Below, in pieces: positions 39,402 through 48,639 of a stretch of DNA of 53,884 nucleotides. Made by a program: the position numbers and the translations under genes. Source of the stretch: an uncultured Desulfovibrio sp. Lineage in GTDB: Bacteria; Desulfobacterota; Desulfovibrionia; Desulfovibrionales; Desulfovibrionaceae. The notes under the pieces are model-generated. The model did not search any database, was not told where the DNA came from, and saw only the letters and a program-made list of their open reading frames with translations. The DNA lies in the NCBI GenBank assembly GCA_944327295.1, contig CALVHF010000002.1, forward strand, positions 112,657 to 166,540, in the 5' to 3' direction. Every line of letters begins with the position of its first letter. Within the stretch, counting starts at the first letter, position 1.

Positions 39402-40826
39402 TTAATAGCGGTAATAGTCCGGCTTGTAGGGACCTTCAACCTTGACGCCAAGGTAGTCGGCCTGTTCCTGGGTCAGCGTGGTCAGTTTAGCGCCTATACG
39501 GGCCAGATGGAGACGGGCCACTTCTTCGTCCAGCTCCTTGGGCAGGGTGTAGACCTTCTTTTCCAGTCCCTTGGCAGTGGCCAGGCTGATCTGGGCAAGG
39601 GTCTGGTTGGTGAAGCTGTTGGACATGACAAAGCTGGCATGGCCTGTGGCGCAGCCAAGGTTGACGAGACGGCCTTCGGCCAGCACGATGATGGATCTGC
39701 CGGAACGCAGGGTCCACTTGTCCACCTGGGGCTTGATGTTGGTCTTGACGCAACCTTCGGTGCTGTTCAGGTAGTGCATGTCGATTTCGTTGTCGAAGTG
39801 GCCGATGTTGCAGACGATGGCTTCATCCTTCATCTGCTCCATATGGGCGCCGGTGATGACATTGAGGTCACCTGTGCAGGTCACATAGATGTCGGCAATG
39901 GGCAGAGCGTCTTCGACGGTGCAGACCTCGTAGCCTTCCATGGCCGCCTGCAGGGCGCAGATGGGATCCACTTCGGAAACGAGCACGCGGGCACCGAAGC
40001 CGCGCATGGACTGGGCGCAGCCCTTGCCCACATCGCCGTAGCCGCAGATCATGACCACTTTGCCGGCAATCATGATGTCCGTGGCTCTCTTGATGCCGTC
40101 TGCCAGGGATTCGCGGCAACCGTAGAGATTGTCAAACTTGGATTTGGTCACGGAATCGTTGACATTGTAGGCGGGGAAGAGCAGTGCGCCCTGCTCTGCA
40201 AGGTGATAGAGCCTGTGCACGCCGGTCGTGGTTTCTTCGCTGACACCCTTCACATTGGCAGCAACTTTCTGCCAGTGTTCGGGATCGGCTTCATAGCGAT
40301 CTCTGAGGCGTTCCAGAATGATGGCCTCGTCCTCGTTGCCGGGTGTCTTTGTGAGCATGTCGGGATTCTTTTCGCAGGCATAGCCCATGTGAATGAGCAG
40401 TGTCGCGTCGCCGCCGTCGTCCACAATGAGGTCGGGTCCCTTGCCGTCAGGCCAGGTCAGGGCCATTTCCGTGCACCACCAGTAGTCCTCGGAGCTTTCG
40501 CCCTTCCAGGCAAAGACCTTGGCGTAGCCATTGGCGACCACAGCGGCAGCGGCATGATCCTGGGTAGAGAAGATATTGCAGGAGGCCCAGCGGATATCTG
40601 CACCAAGCTCATAGAGGGTACGGATGAGCATGGCCGTCTGTATGGTCATGTGCAGGGAGCCGGTCACACGCAATCCCTTGAGGGGCTTGGACGGACCATA
40701 TTTCTTGATGCATTCCATAAGGCCGGGCATTTCCTTTTCGGAAAGCTGCATTTCCTTGCGGCCAAAATCGGCAAGCTCGATATCCTTGATTTTGTAGTCC
40801 AGATTCAGATCAAGAGGTTTTGCCAT
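39402..40826 (-). CDS. ahcY: S-adenosylhomocysteine hydrolase
   Basis: NAD-dependent enzyme that splits SAH to adenosine and homocysteine, relieving product inhibition of methyltransferases. The 474-aa protein has the substrate region [18 protein letters not shown], the NAD-binding [20 protein letters not shown], the catalytic-site segments DDGGDATLL and [21 protein letters not shown], and the conserved C-terminal KPDYYRY. It is 16 bases downstream of sahR on the same strand and ends with a strong terminator, giving a two-gene sahR-ahcY operon. No SAH riboswitch is apparent; control is more likely through SahR. Confidence 0.98.
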   Translation of the reverse strand: MAKPLDLNLDYKIKDIELADFGRKEMQLSEKEMPGLMECIKKYGPSKPLKGLRVTGSLHMTIQTAMLIRTLYELGADIRWASCNIFSTQDHAAAAVVANGYAKVFAWKGESSEDYWWCTEMALTWPDGKGPDLIVDDGGDATLLIHMGYACEKNPDMLTKTPGNEDEAIILERLRDRYEADPEHWQKVAANVKGVSEETTTGVHRLYHLAEQGALLFPAYNVNDSVTKSKFDNLYGCRESLADGIKRATDIMIAGKVVMICGYGDVGKGCAQSMRGFGARVLVSEVDPICALQAAMEGYEVCTVEDALPIADIYVTCTGDLNVITGAHMEQMKDEAIVCNIGHFDNEIDMHYLNSTEGCVKTNIKPQVDKWTLRSGRSIIVLAEGRLVNLGCATGHASFVMSNSFTNQTLAQISLATAKGLEKKVYTLPKELDEEVARLHLARIGAKLTTLTQEQADYLGVKVEGPYKPDYYRY

Positions 40827-40842
40827 GGGAGCCTCGCAAAAG

Positions 40843-41787
40843 TTAGATGTTTGTAGATACAGGAGGAGAAACGTAGGAAGTGATAAGAAGTAGTGTCAAA
40901 CCTTTGTTGACTTTCTGTCTGTGAATGGTGGTACGACTGAAGCCGACTTCACGCAGTGTCATTGCCAGCTTCACGCTGTCAAAGCCGAGCCACCTGTCCC
41001 CGTAGCGGGAACGCATGGTTTCGTCAGAGTGCTTCTGAAAATCCGAGATGAAGAGCTTGCCACGAGGGGAGAGAATGCGGCGAATTTCCTGCAGCGCCTG
41101 TTCAGGCTTGTGCAGATGGTGCAGCACAAGATTAATGGAGGCAAAATCGACTTCCTGATCCCTCAGGGGCAGATGTTCGAGCTCGCCGATGCGCAGAGAG
41201 ATTTTTTCCTCTGCACCAGGGATGTCGGCAAAGGTTTTCCGGCAGGCTTCCAGCATGCCCGAGGAGATATCAACACCTATGAGTCCTTCCGCGTGCTTGA
41301 GCATGCGCTTGAGCACCGTGCCTGTGCCGCAGCCGAGATCGGCCGCAAGTCGGCAGTTGGGGGGGATGGCAGTGCAGACTGCCGAGGCCAGATCGAAATC
41401 GCCCAGGATTTCGCTGTTGAGATTGTCCCAGTCCTTGGCGATTTCGTTGAAGAACTGCTTGGACTTTCTGGTCCGCTCCTCAAGCAGCCGTTCTGTATGT
41501 TCGTTGTCCTGTGCAGCCTCGGGTATGGTCTGCAGAAAGGGAGAGATGGCAGCAAGGAAATCGCGCTGTTCTCCTTCCTGTTGTGCATGATAGAAGACCC
41601 AGAGTCCGTCACGGCGAGAGGTCAGAAGGCCGGCATCCGTGAGAATACGCAAATGCCGGGAAATTCGGGACTGCCCCATTTCCAGGACGGTAACCAGTTC
41701 ATTGACCGAGAGCTCGTGGCTCAGGAGAATGCGCAAAAGTCGCAGTCTGGTTTCGTCAGAGAGTGCTTTAAACAGAGTGACGGTCAT
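40843..41787 (-). CDS. sahR: SahR-type regulator: ArsR HTH with methyltransferase domain
   Basis: Predicted SAH-responsive repressor of methionine-cycle genes. The 314-aa protein has an N-terminal ArsR winged helix ([33 protein letters not shown]), a recognition helix [10 protein letters not shown], and from about residue 110 a class I methyltransferase domain with [15 protein letters not shown]. In SahR proteins this domain is thought to sense SAH rather than to catalyse. There is no Cys pair for metal binding near the HTH. It lies 16 bases upstream of ahcY, as in Desulfovibrio, which supports the name. Its own promoter overlaps an ATCAAGATATT-containing element, so autoregulation is likely. 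Confidence 0.85.
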   Translation of the reverse strand: MTVTLFKALSDETRLRLLRILLSHELSVNELVTVLEMGQSRISRHLRILTDAGLLTSRRDGLWVFYHAQQEGEQRDFLAAISPFLQTIPEAAQDNEHTERLLEERTRKSKQFFNEIAKDWDNLNSEILGDFDLASAVCTAIPPNCRLAADLGCGTGTVLKRMLKHAEGLIGVDISSGMLEACRKTFADIPGAEEKISLRIGELEHLPLRDQEVDFASINLVLHHLHKPEQALQEIRRILSPRGKLFISDFQKHSDETMRSRYGDRWLGFDSVKLAMTLREVGFSRTTIHRQKVNKGLTLLLITSYVSPPVSTNI

Positions 41788-42125
41788 AAAGTCCTTCTTT
41801 TTCTGGTTGGTTAGGCTGTATACAGGAGATGGAGCATAAAGGTTCTAGAGGAGAGTTGTAACCTGTTCACTTTATCAAGATATTCTTATATGTCAATAGT
41901 CTAAAGTTGATAGGCTCCCTGCTCCTGCCAGAAAACGACAACCGTCCGGGACTGACAGGAGACAGAAGGTTGCCTGCGCAGCGGACTTGTCATCGTAAGG
42001 AGATCTTTGTAGGTTTTTGCCTCGCCTGGAAGCAATCTTCTGCTCCGCAATGGAGGCGTTTTTCGGAATCTGCCCTGATCCTCTGGCTGCTTCTGCCGGG
42101 ATTTGAGATTGCTGAGGAGAACAGC
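41788..42125. other. Intergenic region between sahR and dciA
   Basis: Divergent promoters for sahR (41869-41896) and dciA. The rest, 41900-42125, is an open frame in phase with dciA but lacks an upstream start with ribosome-binding site, so I treat it as leader. Confidence 0.5.
41869..41896 (-). promoter_or_regulatory. Promoter of sahR-ahcY with probable SahR site
   Basis: On the minus strand TTGACA (41896-41891) and TAAAGT (41874-41869) are 16 bp apart, about 80 bp before sahR. The spacer holds AAGATATTCTT (41877-41887), an inverted AAGA/TCTT repeat that would place a bound repressor over RNA polymerase. Assignment to SahR is inferred from position. Confidence 0.5.
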
Positions 42126-42620
42126 ATGTGCGCGTATTACAGATATCAGAAAAGAACACGCAGGCTGACGGCTGCCGCAGAGCTTTCGCAGCGCTTTTTA
42201 GAGAAACTGTCCGCCATGGTGGGCTGTCCAGAACAGGTGCACCTGGTAGAGCTGTGGCGCAACTGGCCTGTTGTCATGGGGGAGTACATAGCTTCCTTGG
42301 GATTGCCGCTGGGACACAGGAGCAGGCGTCTGGAAGTGGGGACTGAAGACAGCATGGCCATGCAGGAATTGAGTTATTACCGTACGGAAATAGTCGAGCG
42401 CGCCAACGCCTTTATGGAAAAGCCCTTTTTTACAGATGTAAAATTTGTTATTATAGCAAACAAGAAAAGTCTGTATTTAGATATAAATATGCAAGAAGAA
42501 AAGAAAACAGTTAACGTTATTGAAAAAAAGGCTACGGGAAAGTGGCTTCACTTGATGGATCCAGATTCTGCAATAGCACGATGCTATAAGGCATACTGTA
42601 AGGAAATTTCTGAAAAATAA
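42126..42620 (+). CDS. dciA: DciA-like (DUF721) helicase-loading protein
   Basis: Member of the DUF721/DciA family, which loads the replicative helicase DnaB in bacteria lacking DnaC or DnaI. The 164-aa protein shows the family's W...V-V-M/V-G pattern (ELWRNWPVVMGEYIASLGLPLG) and the conserved RRLEVGTEDSMAMQELSYY segment before ERANAFMEK. The C-terminal 60 residues are lysine-rich. The ATG at 42126 has GAGGAGA seven bases upstream. The DNA of its 3' half is AT-rich. Position near the origin fits a replication role, but the family assignment rests on motif pattern only. Confidence 0.75.
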   Translation: MCAYYRYQKRTRRLTAAAELSQRFLEKLSAMVGCPEQVHLVELWRNWPVVMGEYIASLGLPLGHRSRRLEVGTEDSMAMQELSYYRTEIVERANAFMEKPFFTDVKFVIIANKKSLYLDINMQEEKKTVNVIEKKATGKWLHLMDPDSAIARCYKAYCKEISEK

Positions 42621-42740
42621 ATAAAAATATCAATATACAGATTAGTTTTTTGTATAAAATATTATATAGCTTGCTTTATAGGTAATGCAAGCCTATACTA
42701 ACGGCTTGCACTTTGCTCCATTGAGGGGGGAAATCGTATC

Positions 42741-45700
42741 ATGCCTCAGAAAGGGCCCCATATCTCCATTTCTCCAGATTTTGTTGTTAACCGTATCTTA
42801 CGTATCAATATTGATGATTTTCAGGCTTGGCCGGAATCTGTCCGCGAACTGGCGATTTCCATAGCAGAAGAACTCTTTCTTGCTGCCTACAATCCGTTCA
42901 TAAATGCCGACACGGTCCGCGGGAGCGTCAATGCGCACTACGAGCGCGAGTCGCTCTCCCTAGCCCATTACTATGCGACGGCCATCAGTGAAGGCATCAC
43001 CATGTTCTGGTCGGCCTATGAAGCCGAGGTGGCCTTCAGAAGGCACCTGCTCGACGAGCTCGTCAAGATCCTTCCGGCCGAGGGCATACTGTCCGATCCT
43101 GCCGCCATTGTGGCTTCGGCCACGGATGCGACGGACCTGCGCATGGAACTGCCTCTCATGGTGGTTGAACCCAGTACGACAGAACAGGTCTCCGCGCTGG
43201 TCAAGCTGGCCAATGAGCTGAAGTTTGCCCTCATTCCCAGAGGTGGCGGCTCCGGCATGACAGGTGGTGCGGTCCCTGCACGCAAGCGCACAGTCATTGT
43301 CAACATGACCCGCATGGACCGCATCTTCTCCATTGATACAGAAGCCCTGACCGTGACCTGTCAGGCAGGCTGCATTACCCAGAATGTCATTACGGCCGTT
43401 GCAAAGGCCGGCAATCTCTTTTCCGTGGATCCGGCTTCCAAACTTGCCTCCACCATCGGTGGCAATGTTTCTGAAAATGCCGGCGGCCCCATGGCCTTCG
43501 AGTACGGAACAACCATCGACAATCTTCTGTGGTGGCGTATGGTCACACCCACTGGCGAAATTATTTCCGTGGAGCGTGAAAATCACCCTAGACACAAGAT
43601 TTTGCCGGACGAGACGGCGGTTTTTGTGGTCAAGGATATCAGCGGTGGCGTGCGCAACGTTGTGAACCTCCCCGGCAACGAGCTTCGCCTACCCGGCCTG
43701 GGCAAGGACGTGACCAACAAGGCTCTGGGCGGTCTGCCTGGTGTGCAGAAGGAAGGCACGGACGGCATCATCACTGAAGTCTGTTTTACCACACATCCCA
43801 AGCCCAAGTTCAGCCGTGTCATGGCCCTGGAATTCTTTGGCCGCAGCATGCTGCCTGCAGCTGTGGTGGTGCGGGAGCTGGTGGGCCTGCGCAACCGCAT
43901 TCGCGAGGAAGGCGACTATGCACATATTTCGGCCATGGAGGAATTCAATGCCAAGTATGTGCAGGCCATTGACTATCAGCGCAAGAGCACGAAGTACGAG
44001 GGCCAGCCCATATCCGTCATTATCGTCCAGGTGGACGGAGATGACGCCTATCTTCTGGACAAGTGCGTCGACAATATCGTGCAGGTAGTGGAGAAGCAGG
44101 AGAATGTGGACATCAGCGTGGCAAGGGACAAGAAGGAGGCCGAACGCTTCTGGGAAGACAGGCACAGGCTCTCCCTCATTGCCAAGCGGACATCCGGCTT
44201 CAAGATCAATGAAGACGTGGTCATCCCCATTGATCGCATTCCCGAGTTTGCCCAGTTCCTGGAAGAAGTGAATCTCACCTGTACGGCCAAGGCCTATCGC
44301 CGGGCCCTGCAGGATGTGGGCAGGCTCTCCGCCTTCCCCATGGAAGATAAGGAATTCAACAGGGAATTTTCTTACATTTCCAAGGGGGCCCTTGGGCAGC
44401 TCTCGAGCAGTGAGGTTTCCGATACGGAAATTCTCAAGAGGGCTCATGATTTTCTTCAGAAGCTGCAGGAAAAGTATCCCCGCCTAGCACGCCCCATCAC
44501 CGAGATTGCAGAACGGATGGAAGCCTCGCGCCTTGTGGTGGCAAGCCACATGCATGCCGGCGACGGCAATTGCCACATCAACATGCCCGTCAACTCAAAC
44601 GACGCCGAGATGCTTGAGCATGCCGAAGAAGTGGCCTGTGAGGTCATGGCCAAATGTCAGGAGATGGGAGGCGAAGTTTCGGGCGAACACGGCATAGGCA
44701 TCACCAAGATTCATTTTCTCAATCCAAAGAAGATGAATGATCTCCGTGTGTTCAAGGAAAGAACAGACCCTCGTGATGTCATGAACCCCGCCAAGCTTGT
44801 CTATAGGGATCTGCCGGTCAAGCCCTTTACCTTCTCCTTCAACAGCCTGATCCGCGATATTGCCCAGAGTGGTATTCCGGACAAGACCAAGCTCATCGAC
44901 ATTCTGCGCAATGTACAGGCCTGTACGCGCTGTGGCAAATGCAAGATGGTTTGCCCCATGACCTGCCCGGAATCGTCGCTGCAGTACCATCCGCGAAACA
45001 AGAACATGGCCTACGGCATGCTTGTGGAGGCAATTTACTATTCGCAGATCAACAAGGGGCGTGTGGATGAGGCACTCTACAGGGCGCTGCGCAATCAGAT
45101 AGAACACTGTACGGCCTGTGGCCGCTGCATGGCCCAGTGCCCCATGAAGATTCCGTCCGGTGAAGTCGCCATAAGCCTGCATGCCATGATAGAGCACGAG
45201 GGCGCCGGCGGACATCCCATCAAGGAAAAGGTCCTGGACTGGCTCGTCAAGGATGTACCCCAGCGTGTGCCCAAGATGGCCAAGATGGCTTCCGTGGGCC
45301 AGAAGATGCAGAACAAGTTCCTGGGACTTGTGCCAGCCTCGTGGCGCAAGCGTCTGCAGAGCCCCATGTTCTCTGGACCAGGCCCAAAGATGGGCTATAC
45401 AAACATCTACGAATCCCTGAAGATTCACAAGGGCAACATCTTTTCCACCTCGGAGGACAAGGAAAGGACACCTCTGGTCATTTACTTCCCTGGCTGCGGT
45501 GGCGGCCTGTTCTACGATCGCATCGGCCTGTCCAGTGTCATGCTGCTCCTGCTTGCAGGGTATGCCGTGGCCATTCCGCCAAGACATCTTTGCTGTGGTT
45601 ATCCGCTGCTTGCTGCAGGCATGGATGTTGATTACGAGGACAACATGGCCAAGAACAGGCAGTACTTGGCATCCATGATCCGCTCTGTCACCCAGCAGGG

Positions 45701-46295
45701 CTTCCACTGTGTCCATATGGTCACGAGCTGTCCGACGTGTCTGGATAGCCTGGAGCGCTACAACCTGCAGGAACAGTTTCCGGACATGAGCCTCATTGAT
45801 GTGGGGCAGCTGACCTTCCCCATTCTCAATGAGCGCAAGGAGGGACATATGACGCCCCTGCCTGCTGGAACAGAACTCATCTACCATGGTTCCTGCCACT
45901 GCCCGTGGACCGGAGTACACCGCATCAAGGGGCATCAGCTTCTCATGCAGCAGGTAGAGAGCTACAGCGGGGCTAAGCTGATTCTGAGCAGCGGCTGCTG
46001 CGGTGAATCGGGAATGGGCTCCGTCACTTCGCCTGAAATCTACAATGTCCTACGCAAGGAGAAACAGAAAAACTTTACACAGCTTATGGGTAGTGCCTAT
46101 AAGAATATATTACTAGTCTCTTGTCCTTCTTGTAAGATAGGCGTTGCGCGCTGCATGCTCAATCTGAAACGGAAAAACCATGTCCTGCATGTTACAGAAT
46201 TTATTGCAGGTCTCATTGATGGAGAAGACCGCAGACAGACATTCCGAAAGAAAGCTGCAGAAACAAAGGGAGAAATACGCATTATTTCTCTCTAG
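42741..46295 (+). CDS. FAD/Fe-S 2-hydroxyacid dehydrogenase (GlcD-GlcF/YdiJ-like fusion)
   Basis: Large flavoprotein-iron-sulfur oxidoreductase of 1184 aa, likely oxidising a D-2-hydroxyacid (D-lactate, glycolate or 2-hydroxyglutarate) and passing electrons to a carrier or the membrane. An N-terminal extension of about 130 residues is followed by a PCMH-type FAD domain (LMVVEPSTTEQV, LIPRGGGSGMTGGAV, GNVSENAGGPMAFEYGTT). The FAD-oxidase C domain includes HMHAGDGNCHINMPVN and GEVSGEHGIGITK. Two 4Fe-4S motifs follow near residues 727 (CTRCGKCKMVCP) and 789 (CTACGRCMAQCP). Two CCG-type cysteine domains follow (YFPGCGGG near 914, SSGCCGESG near 1081). The start has a G-rich ribosome-binding site. 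The substrate is not determinable. Confidence 0.88.
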   Translation: MPQKGPHISISPDFVVNRILRINIDDFQAWPESVRELAISIAEELFLAAYNPFINADTVRGSVNAHYERESLSLAHYYATAISEGITMFWSAYEAEVAFRRHLLDELVKILPAEGILSDPAAIVASATDATDLRMELPLMVVEPSTTEQVSALVKLANELKFALIPRGGGSGMTGGAVPARKRTVIVNMTRMDRIFSIDTEALTVTCQAGCITQNVITAVAKAGNLFSVDPASKLASTIGGNVSENAGGPMAFEYGTTIDNLLWWRMVTPTGEIISVERENHPRHKILPDETAVFVVKDISGGVRNVVNLPGNELRLPGLGKDVTNKALGGLPGVQKEGTDGIITEVCFTTHPKPKFSRVMALEFFGRSMLPAAVVVRELVGLRNRIREEGDYAHISAMEEFNAKYVQAIDYQRKSTKYEGQPISVIIVQVDGDDAYLLDKCVDNIVQVVEKQENVDISVARDKKEAERFWEDRHRLSLIAKRTSGFKINEDVVIPIDRIPEFAQFLEEVNLTCTAKAYRRALQDVGRLSAFPMEDKEFNREFSYISKGALGQLSSSEVSDTEILKRAHDFLQKLQEKYPRLARPITEIAERMEASRLVVASHMHAGDGNCHINMPVNSNDAEMLEHAEEVACEVMAKCQEMGGEVSGEHGIGITKIHFLNPKKMNDLRVFKERTDPRDVMNPAKLVYRDLPVKPFTFSFNSLIRDIAQSGIPDKTKLIDILRNVQACTRCGKCKMVCPMTCPESSLQYHPRNKNMAYGMLVEAIYYSQINKGRVDEALYRALRNQIEHCTACGRCMAQCPMKIPSGEVAISLHAMIEHEGAGGHPIKEKVLDWLVKDVPQRVPKMAKMASVGQKMQNKFLGLVPASWRKRLQSPMFSGPGPKMGYTNIYESLKIHKGNIFSTSEDKERTPLVIYFPGCGGGLFYDRIGLSSVMLLLLAGYAVAIPPRHLCCGYPLLAAGMDVDYEDNMAKNRQYLASMIRSVTQQGFHCVHMVTSCPTCLDSLERYNLQEQFPDMSLIDVGQLTFPILNERKEGHMTPLPAGTELIYHGSCHCPWTGVHRIKGHQLLMQQVESYSGAKLILSSGCCGESGMGSVTSPEIYNVLRKEKQKNFTQLMGSAYKNILLVSCPSCKIGVARCMLNLKRKNHVLHVTEFIAGLIDGEDRRQTFRKKAAETKGEIRIISL

Positions 46296-46313
46296 TTTAG
46301 CAGAACAAGAAAA

Positions 46314-46360
46314 TCTCCCTCGAAAGGAATTTTCCTGTTGACCGAGGGAGAGAATTTCTT
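46314..46360 (+). terminator. Terminator after the FAD/Fe-S gene
   Basis: TCTCCCTCG (46314-46322) pairs with CGAGGGAGA (46343-46351), followed by GAATTTCTTT. The TnpB relic begins immediately after it. Confidence 0.65.
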
Positions 46361-46580
46361 TATGTGTGTTGCGGATTTGAGGGTAATGCAGATTGCGTTG
46401 CCGCAATGAATATACTCGGGCGTGGGCAGCGCCTCAGAGCCTGTGGGGAGCTGAAGAATACAGCTTCAGCTCATGAAGTGAGTCGGCGTAAGCCGTCCAG
46501 CAGCAGGAACCCGTCGAAGCGGCTGACCGCAAGGTCAGCGCGGTAGGGAATCCCCCTGCGTAAGCGGGGGAGGATGTCAA
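46361..46580 (+). mobile_element. IS200/IS605-type right end with omega-RNA-like structure
   Basis: The 3' remnant of a TnpB-encoding IS605-family element. After the TnpB tail come four GC-rich hairpins: AGCTGAAG/CTTCAGCT (46449-46471), CGGC-GTAA-GCCG (46484-46495), GCTGACC-GCAA-GGTCAGC (46522-46539) and CCCCC...GGGGG (46552-46570). The element ends AGGATGTCAA, a typical right-end cleavage context (TCAA). The layout matches the region that encodes the guide omega-RNA of TnpB. The left end, tnpA and most of tnpB are missing. Confidence 0.75.
46364..46546 (+). pseudogene. TnpB C-terminal fragment
   Basis: The frame encodes VCCGFEGNADCVAAMNILGR followed by GQRLRACGE. This is the end of the zinc finger and the last RuvC segment of TnpB (CGxExNAD-N-A-A-x-NIL pattern), including the aspartate of the third RuvC motif. 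All upstream coding sequence is lost, replaced by the terminator of the FAD/Fe-S gene. The remaining 60 codons are a clear relic with no start of their own. Confidence 0.8.
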
Positions 46581-47030
46581 CAAGCATACGCAGCTTCTCC
46601 GGTGCCCAAACACAGGGGAAGAACACTGAGCCTCTGTGCGGTACTGTCTGATGTTTTGCGCCTTGCAGGACAGACCATCAGAAAGAGGCGGTTGAGACGT
46701 AGAGTTGTCTTCTGACGGCAAAATCGTCTATAGTGGAACTCTCTTCCACAGAAGGGGAGGTCTTCTTCCAGGAAGCTCATGCCCCGATGACGGCTCCTGC
46801 TGGAGCTAGAGAGAACCGGAATCAGTAGATTCTGCGTTCTGGTCACCATCGTTGTTCCTGTAACCTGGCAATGACCAGACAGACGGGAAGTGTACGGAAA
46901 TTTTCCTAGGCGCATCGGTGCCTTTTCGGCTCCCAGAGTCAGCGGCCTGATGCTGTACTTATTAACTTGGAATATATGGAGGCTGCGTTTTCCGCCCCTT
47001 GATACGAGGGGAAAACTTCGCAGTTCAGGT
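46581..47030. other. Intergenic region upstream of the HU gene
   Basis: About 450 bases with no credible gene. Near the HU start there is an imperfect hairpin (CTGCGTTTTCC... with ...GGGGAAAAC...GCAG, about 46983-47022) in the probable leader. Promoter elements are not clear. Confidence 0.45.
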
Positions 47031-47309
47031 ATGACAAAAGCAGAGCTTATTGAAAAGATTGTTGAAAAAGGCGGTTTTGCGAACAAGGGCGAGGCGGAAA
47101 AGGCATTGGCTGCAACTCTTGAAGCCCTGCGTGAAGCCCTGGTCGCTGGTGAATCCGTGACTCTGACCGGCTTTGGCACCTTCAAGGTCATCGAGCGTGC
47201 TGCCCGCAAGTGCCGTAATCCCCGCACCCAGGAAGAAATGGAAATTCCTGCATGCATGGTTGCCAAGTTCACTCCCGGCAAGCAGCTGAAGGATGCCCTC
47301 CTGAAGTAA
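47031..47309 (+). CDS. HU-family nucleoid protein
   Basis: Small histone-like DNA-bending protein. The 92-aa sequence MTKAELIEKIVEKGGFANKG follows the HU/IHF fold, with the GFGTF segment and the DNA-binding arm RKCRNPRTQEEMEIPACMVAKFTPG and terminal KQLKDALLK. The arm lacks the usual RxGRNPxTG start (it reads ARKCRNPRTQ), but the RNP core is intact. Two cysteines in the arm are unusual for HU. The frame is open 47 codons upstream, but the ATG at 47031 is the family start. A tRNA-Ser gene follows 37 bases later. Confidence 0.92.
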   Translation: MTKAELIEKIVEKGGFANKGEAEKALAATLEALREALVAGESVTLTGFGTFKVIERAARKCRNPRTQEEMEIPACMVAKFTPGKQLKDALLK

Positions 47310-47346
47310 CGCTTCCTGATTCTTTTCCAGTATTGTTCCAACATTC

Positions 47347-47436
47347 GGAAGGATGGCAGAGCGGTTGATTGCGGCGGTCTTGAAAACCGTTGTGGGTGTG
47401 AGCCCACCAGGGGTTCAAATCCCTTTCCTTCCGCCA
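47347..47436 (+). tRNA. tRNA-Ser (anticodon UGA)
   Basis: A 90-base class II tRNA. Acceptor GGAAGGA pairs with TCCTTCC, the discriminator is G, and CCA is encoded (47434-47436). The anticodon loop CTTGAAA has TGA at 47381-47383. A long variable arm (GTGGG...CCCAC) and the T-arm with GTTCAAATC are clear. It follows the HU gene and has its own terminator. Confidence 0.97.
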
Positions 47437-47452
47437 CTCTATTGAATACATG

Positions 47453-47490
47453 AGGTTCCAAGTGTCGCTAGATGTCTTGGAACCTTTTTT
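47453..47490 (+). terminator. Terminator after tRNA-Ser
   Basis: AGGTTCCAAG (47453-47462) pairs with CTTGGAACCT (47476-47485), followed by TTTTT. Confidence 0.88.
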
Positions 47491-47541
47491 ATTTCAAGGG
47501 TTTACCTACGCTAGACGTTATCGGTTGTCGCTATTTGTTGC

Positions 47542-47699
47542 CTAGGTCGTGTTGACAAAATCAAAATCCGGCAGTGGCAACCGGCATATGCCGATATAAA
47601 TGAGGCGCACCGACTTCCATTAGAGCTCATTGTCGCACCATGACTCCGTCTGAAATCAGGCCAGATCAGGGCGACACCTAATTTGGCAACACGCCCTAG
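47542..47699. mobile_element. MITE-like element with CTAG target duplication
   Basis: The core at 47546-47695 (150 bp) has inverted ends GTCGTGTTGACAAAAT and, reversed, GGCGTGTTGCCAAATT, matching at 13 of 16 positions. CTAG stands directly outside both ends (47542-47545 and 47696-47699), as expected for a target duplication of the YTAR type seen in some IS5-family (IS427-like) elements. There is no transposase frame inside. It is either a MITE or an internally deleted insertion sequence. Confidence 0.6.
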
Positions 47700-47875
47700 T
47701 GTCTAATTGTCGCAAAACATCGGATATATCCACAAGCCAGGACAGTTTCCGATTCCTTTGTCCTCAAGGACAAAAAAGAGGACAAGGAAGCCGCACCATG
47801 CAGTGTGCAGTCCTTGCCCTGTATCTTTCAATGAGGCAGGCTCTCAGAGGACGCTGCCCCATCCTATTCAGTTAA

Positions 47876-48454
47876 TTAGTCTCTTGCGTATTCGAGCAGT
47901 TCCTTGCGGGTAAAGAGCGATTGCAGCGTATAGCCGTGTTCCTGCAGCTGTTCCCTGCCACCCTCTTCCCTGTCCAGAATCGTGCACACGGCCACAATCT
48001 TGAGGCCGGACAGTTCGATGCGCTGGCAAGCCTTCAGCAGGGAACCGCCCGTGGTCACCACGTCTTCCAGAACAACAACAGGGTCGCCCTGCTTCAGGTT
48101 GGCAAGGCCTTCCACAAACTGGTTTGTGCCATGGCCCTTGGCTTCCTTGCGGACCAGGAGTCCCTCCAGGGGAGCACCCTTTTCCCAGGAAATGACTGTT
48201 GTAGCAGAGACCAGGGGATCTGCTCCCATGGTCATGCCGCCGACAGCCTTGATCTCCATGCCCTGCTCGCGCATCTGGGCAATAAGGTCATAGAAGAGAT
48301 TGCCGATGAGCCAGGCACCTTCTGCATGCAGTGCCGTGACGCGGCAGTCAAAGTAATAGTCGCTCTGACGGCCGGAAGCGAGCAGGAAGGAACCTTCCTT
48401 GTAGGAGCGTTCAACGAGGATACGGGCGAGACGGCGTTTGAGTTCGGTATGCAT
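47876..48454 (-). CDS. pyrE: Orotate phosphoribosyltransferase
   Basis: Makes orotidine monophosphate from orotate and PRPP in pyrimidine synthesis. The 192-aa protein has the PRPP loop VVVLEDVVTTGGSLLKA and the catalytic loop segment RKEAKGHGTNQFVEG. The ATG at 48454 gives MHTELKRRLARIL, a sensible start for the family. The frame extends 41 codons upstream without a better start. There is no strong ribosome-binding site. purB lies upstream on the same strand with a 185-bp gap that contains a hairpin, so the genes may be separate transcripts. Confidence 0.95.
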   Translation of the reverse strand: MHTELKRRLARILVERSYKEGSFLLASGRQSDYYFDCRVTALHAEGAWLIGNLFYDLIAQMREQGMEIKAVGGMTMGADPLVSATTVISWEKGAPLEGLLVRKEAKGHGTNQFVEGLANLKQGDPVVVLEDVVTTGGSLLKACQRIELSGLKIVAVCTILDREEGGREQLQEHGYTLQSLFTRKELLEYARD

Positions 48455-48594
48455 AAAGGAATGATCTGCGTCTGTTGCGCCTGTGTTGCGGACAGGAAGG
48501 GGTGCGCAGCTCCGAAATGTCCCCAAGGTGGTAATGCGACGGTTGCTGGTACTCCGTGCGGGAGGAGCAGCCTTCAAGAAAAGCTGAGAGCGCG

Positions 48595-48625
48595 AAGACT
48601 CAGGGCAGTCTCTGCCCTGAGTCTT
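48595..48625 (-). terminator. Stem-loop after purB
   Basis: AAGACTCAGGGC (48595-48606) pairs perfectly with GCCCTGAGTCTT (48614-48625), just beyond the purB stop. There is no clear U-tract, so this is a probable terminator. Confidence 0.55.
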
Positions 48626-48639
48626 GAAATCTGTAAAGA

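Larger units (their letters stand above)
47437..47875. other. Intergenic region between tRNA-Ser and pyrE
   Basis: Gene-free. It holds the tRNA terminator, the 150-bp MITE-like element (47546-47695), and a hairpin (TTCCTTTGTCCTC with GAGGACAAGGAA, 47753-47789) that could end pyrE transcription on the minus strand. Confidence 0.55.

Noticed and set aside
46577..47461. 294-codon minus-strand frame across the HU gene and tRNA-Ser
   Set aside because: It is a shadow covering a tRNA and a well-supported gene, with low-complexity non-protein-like sequence.
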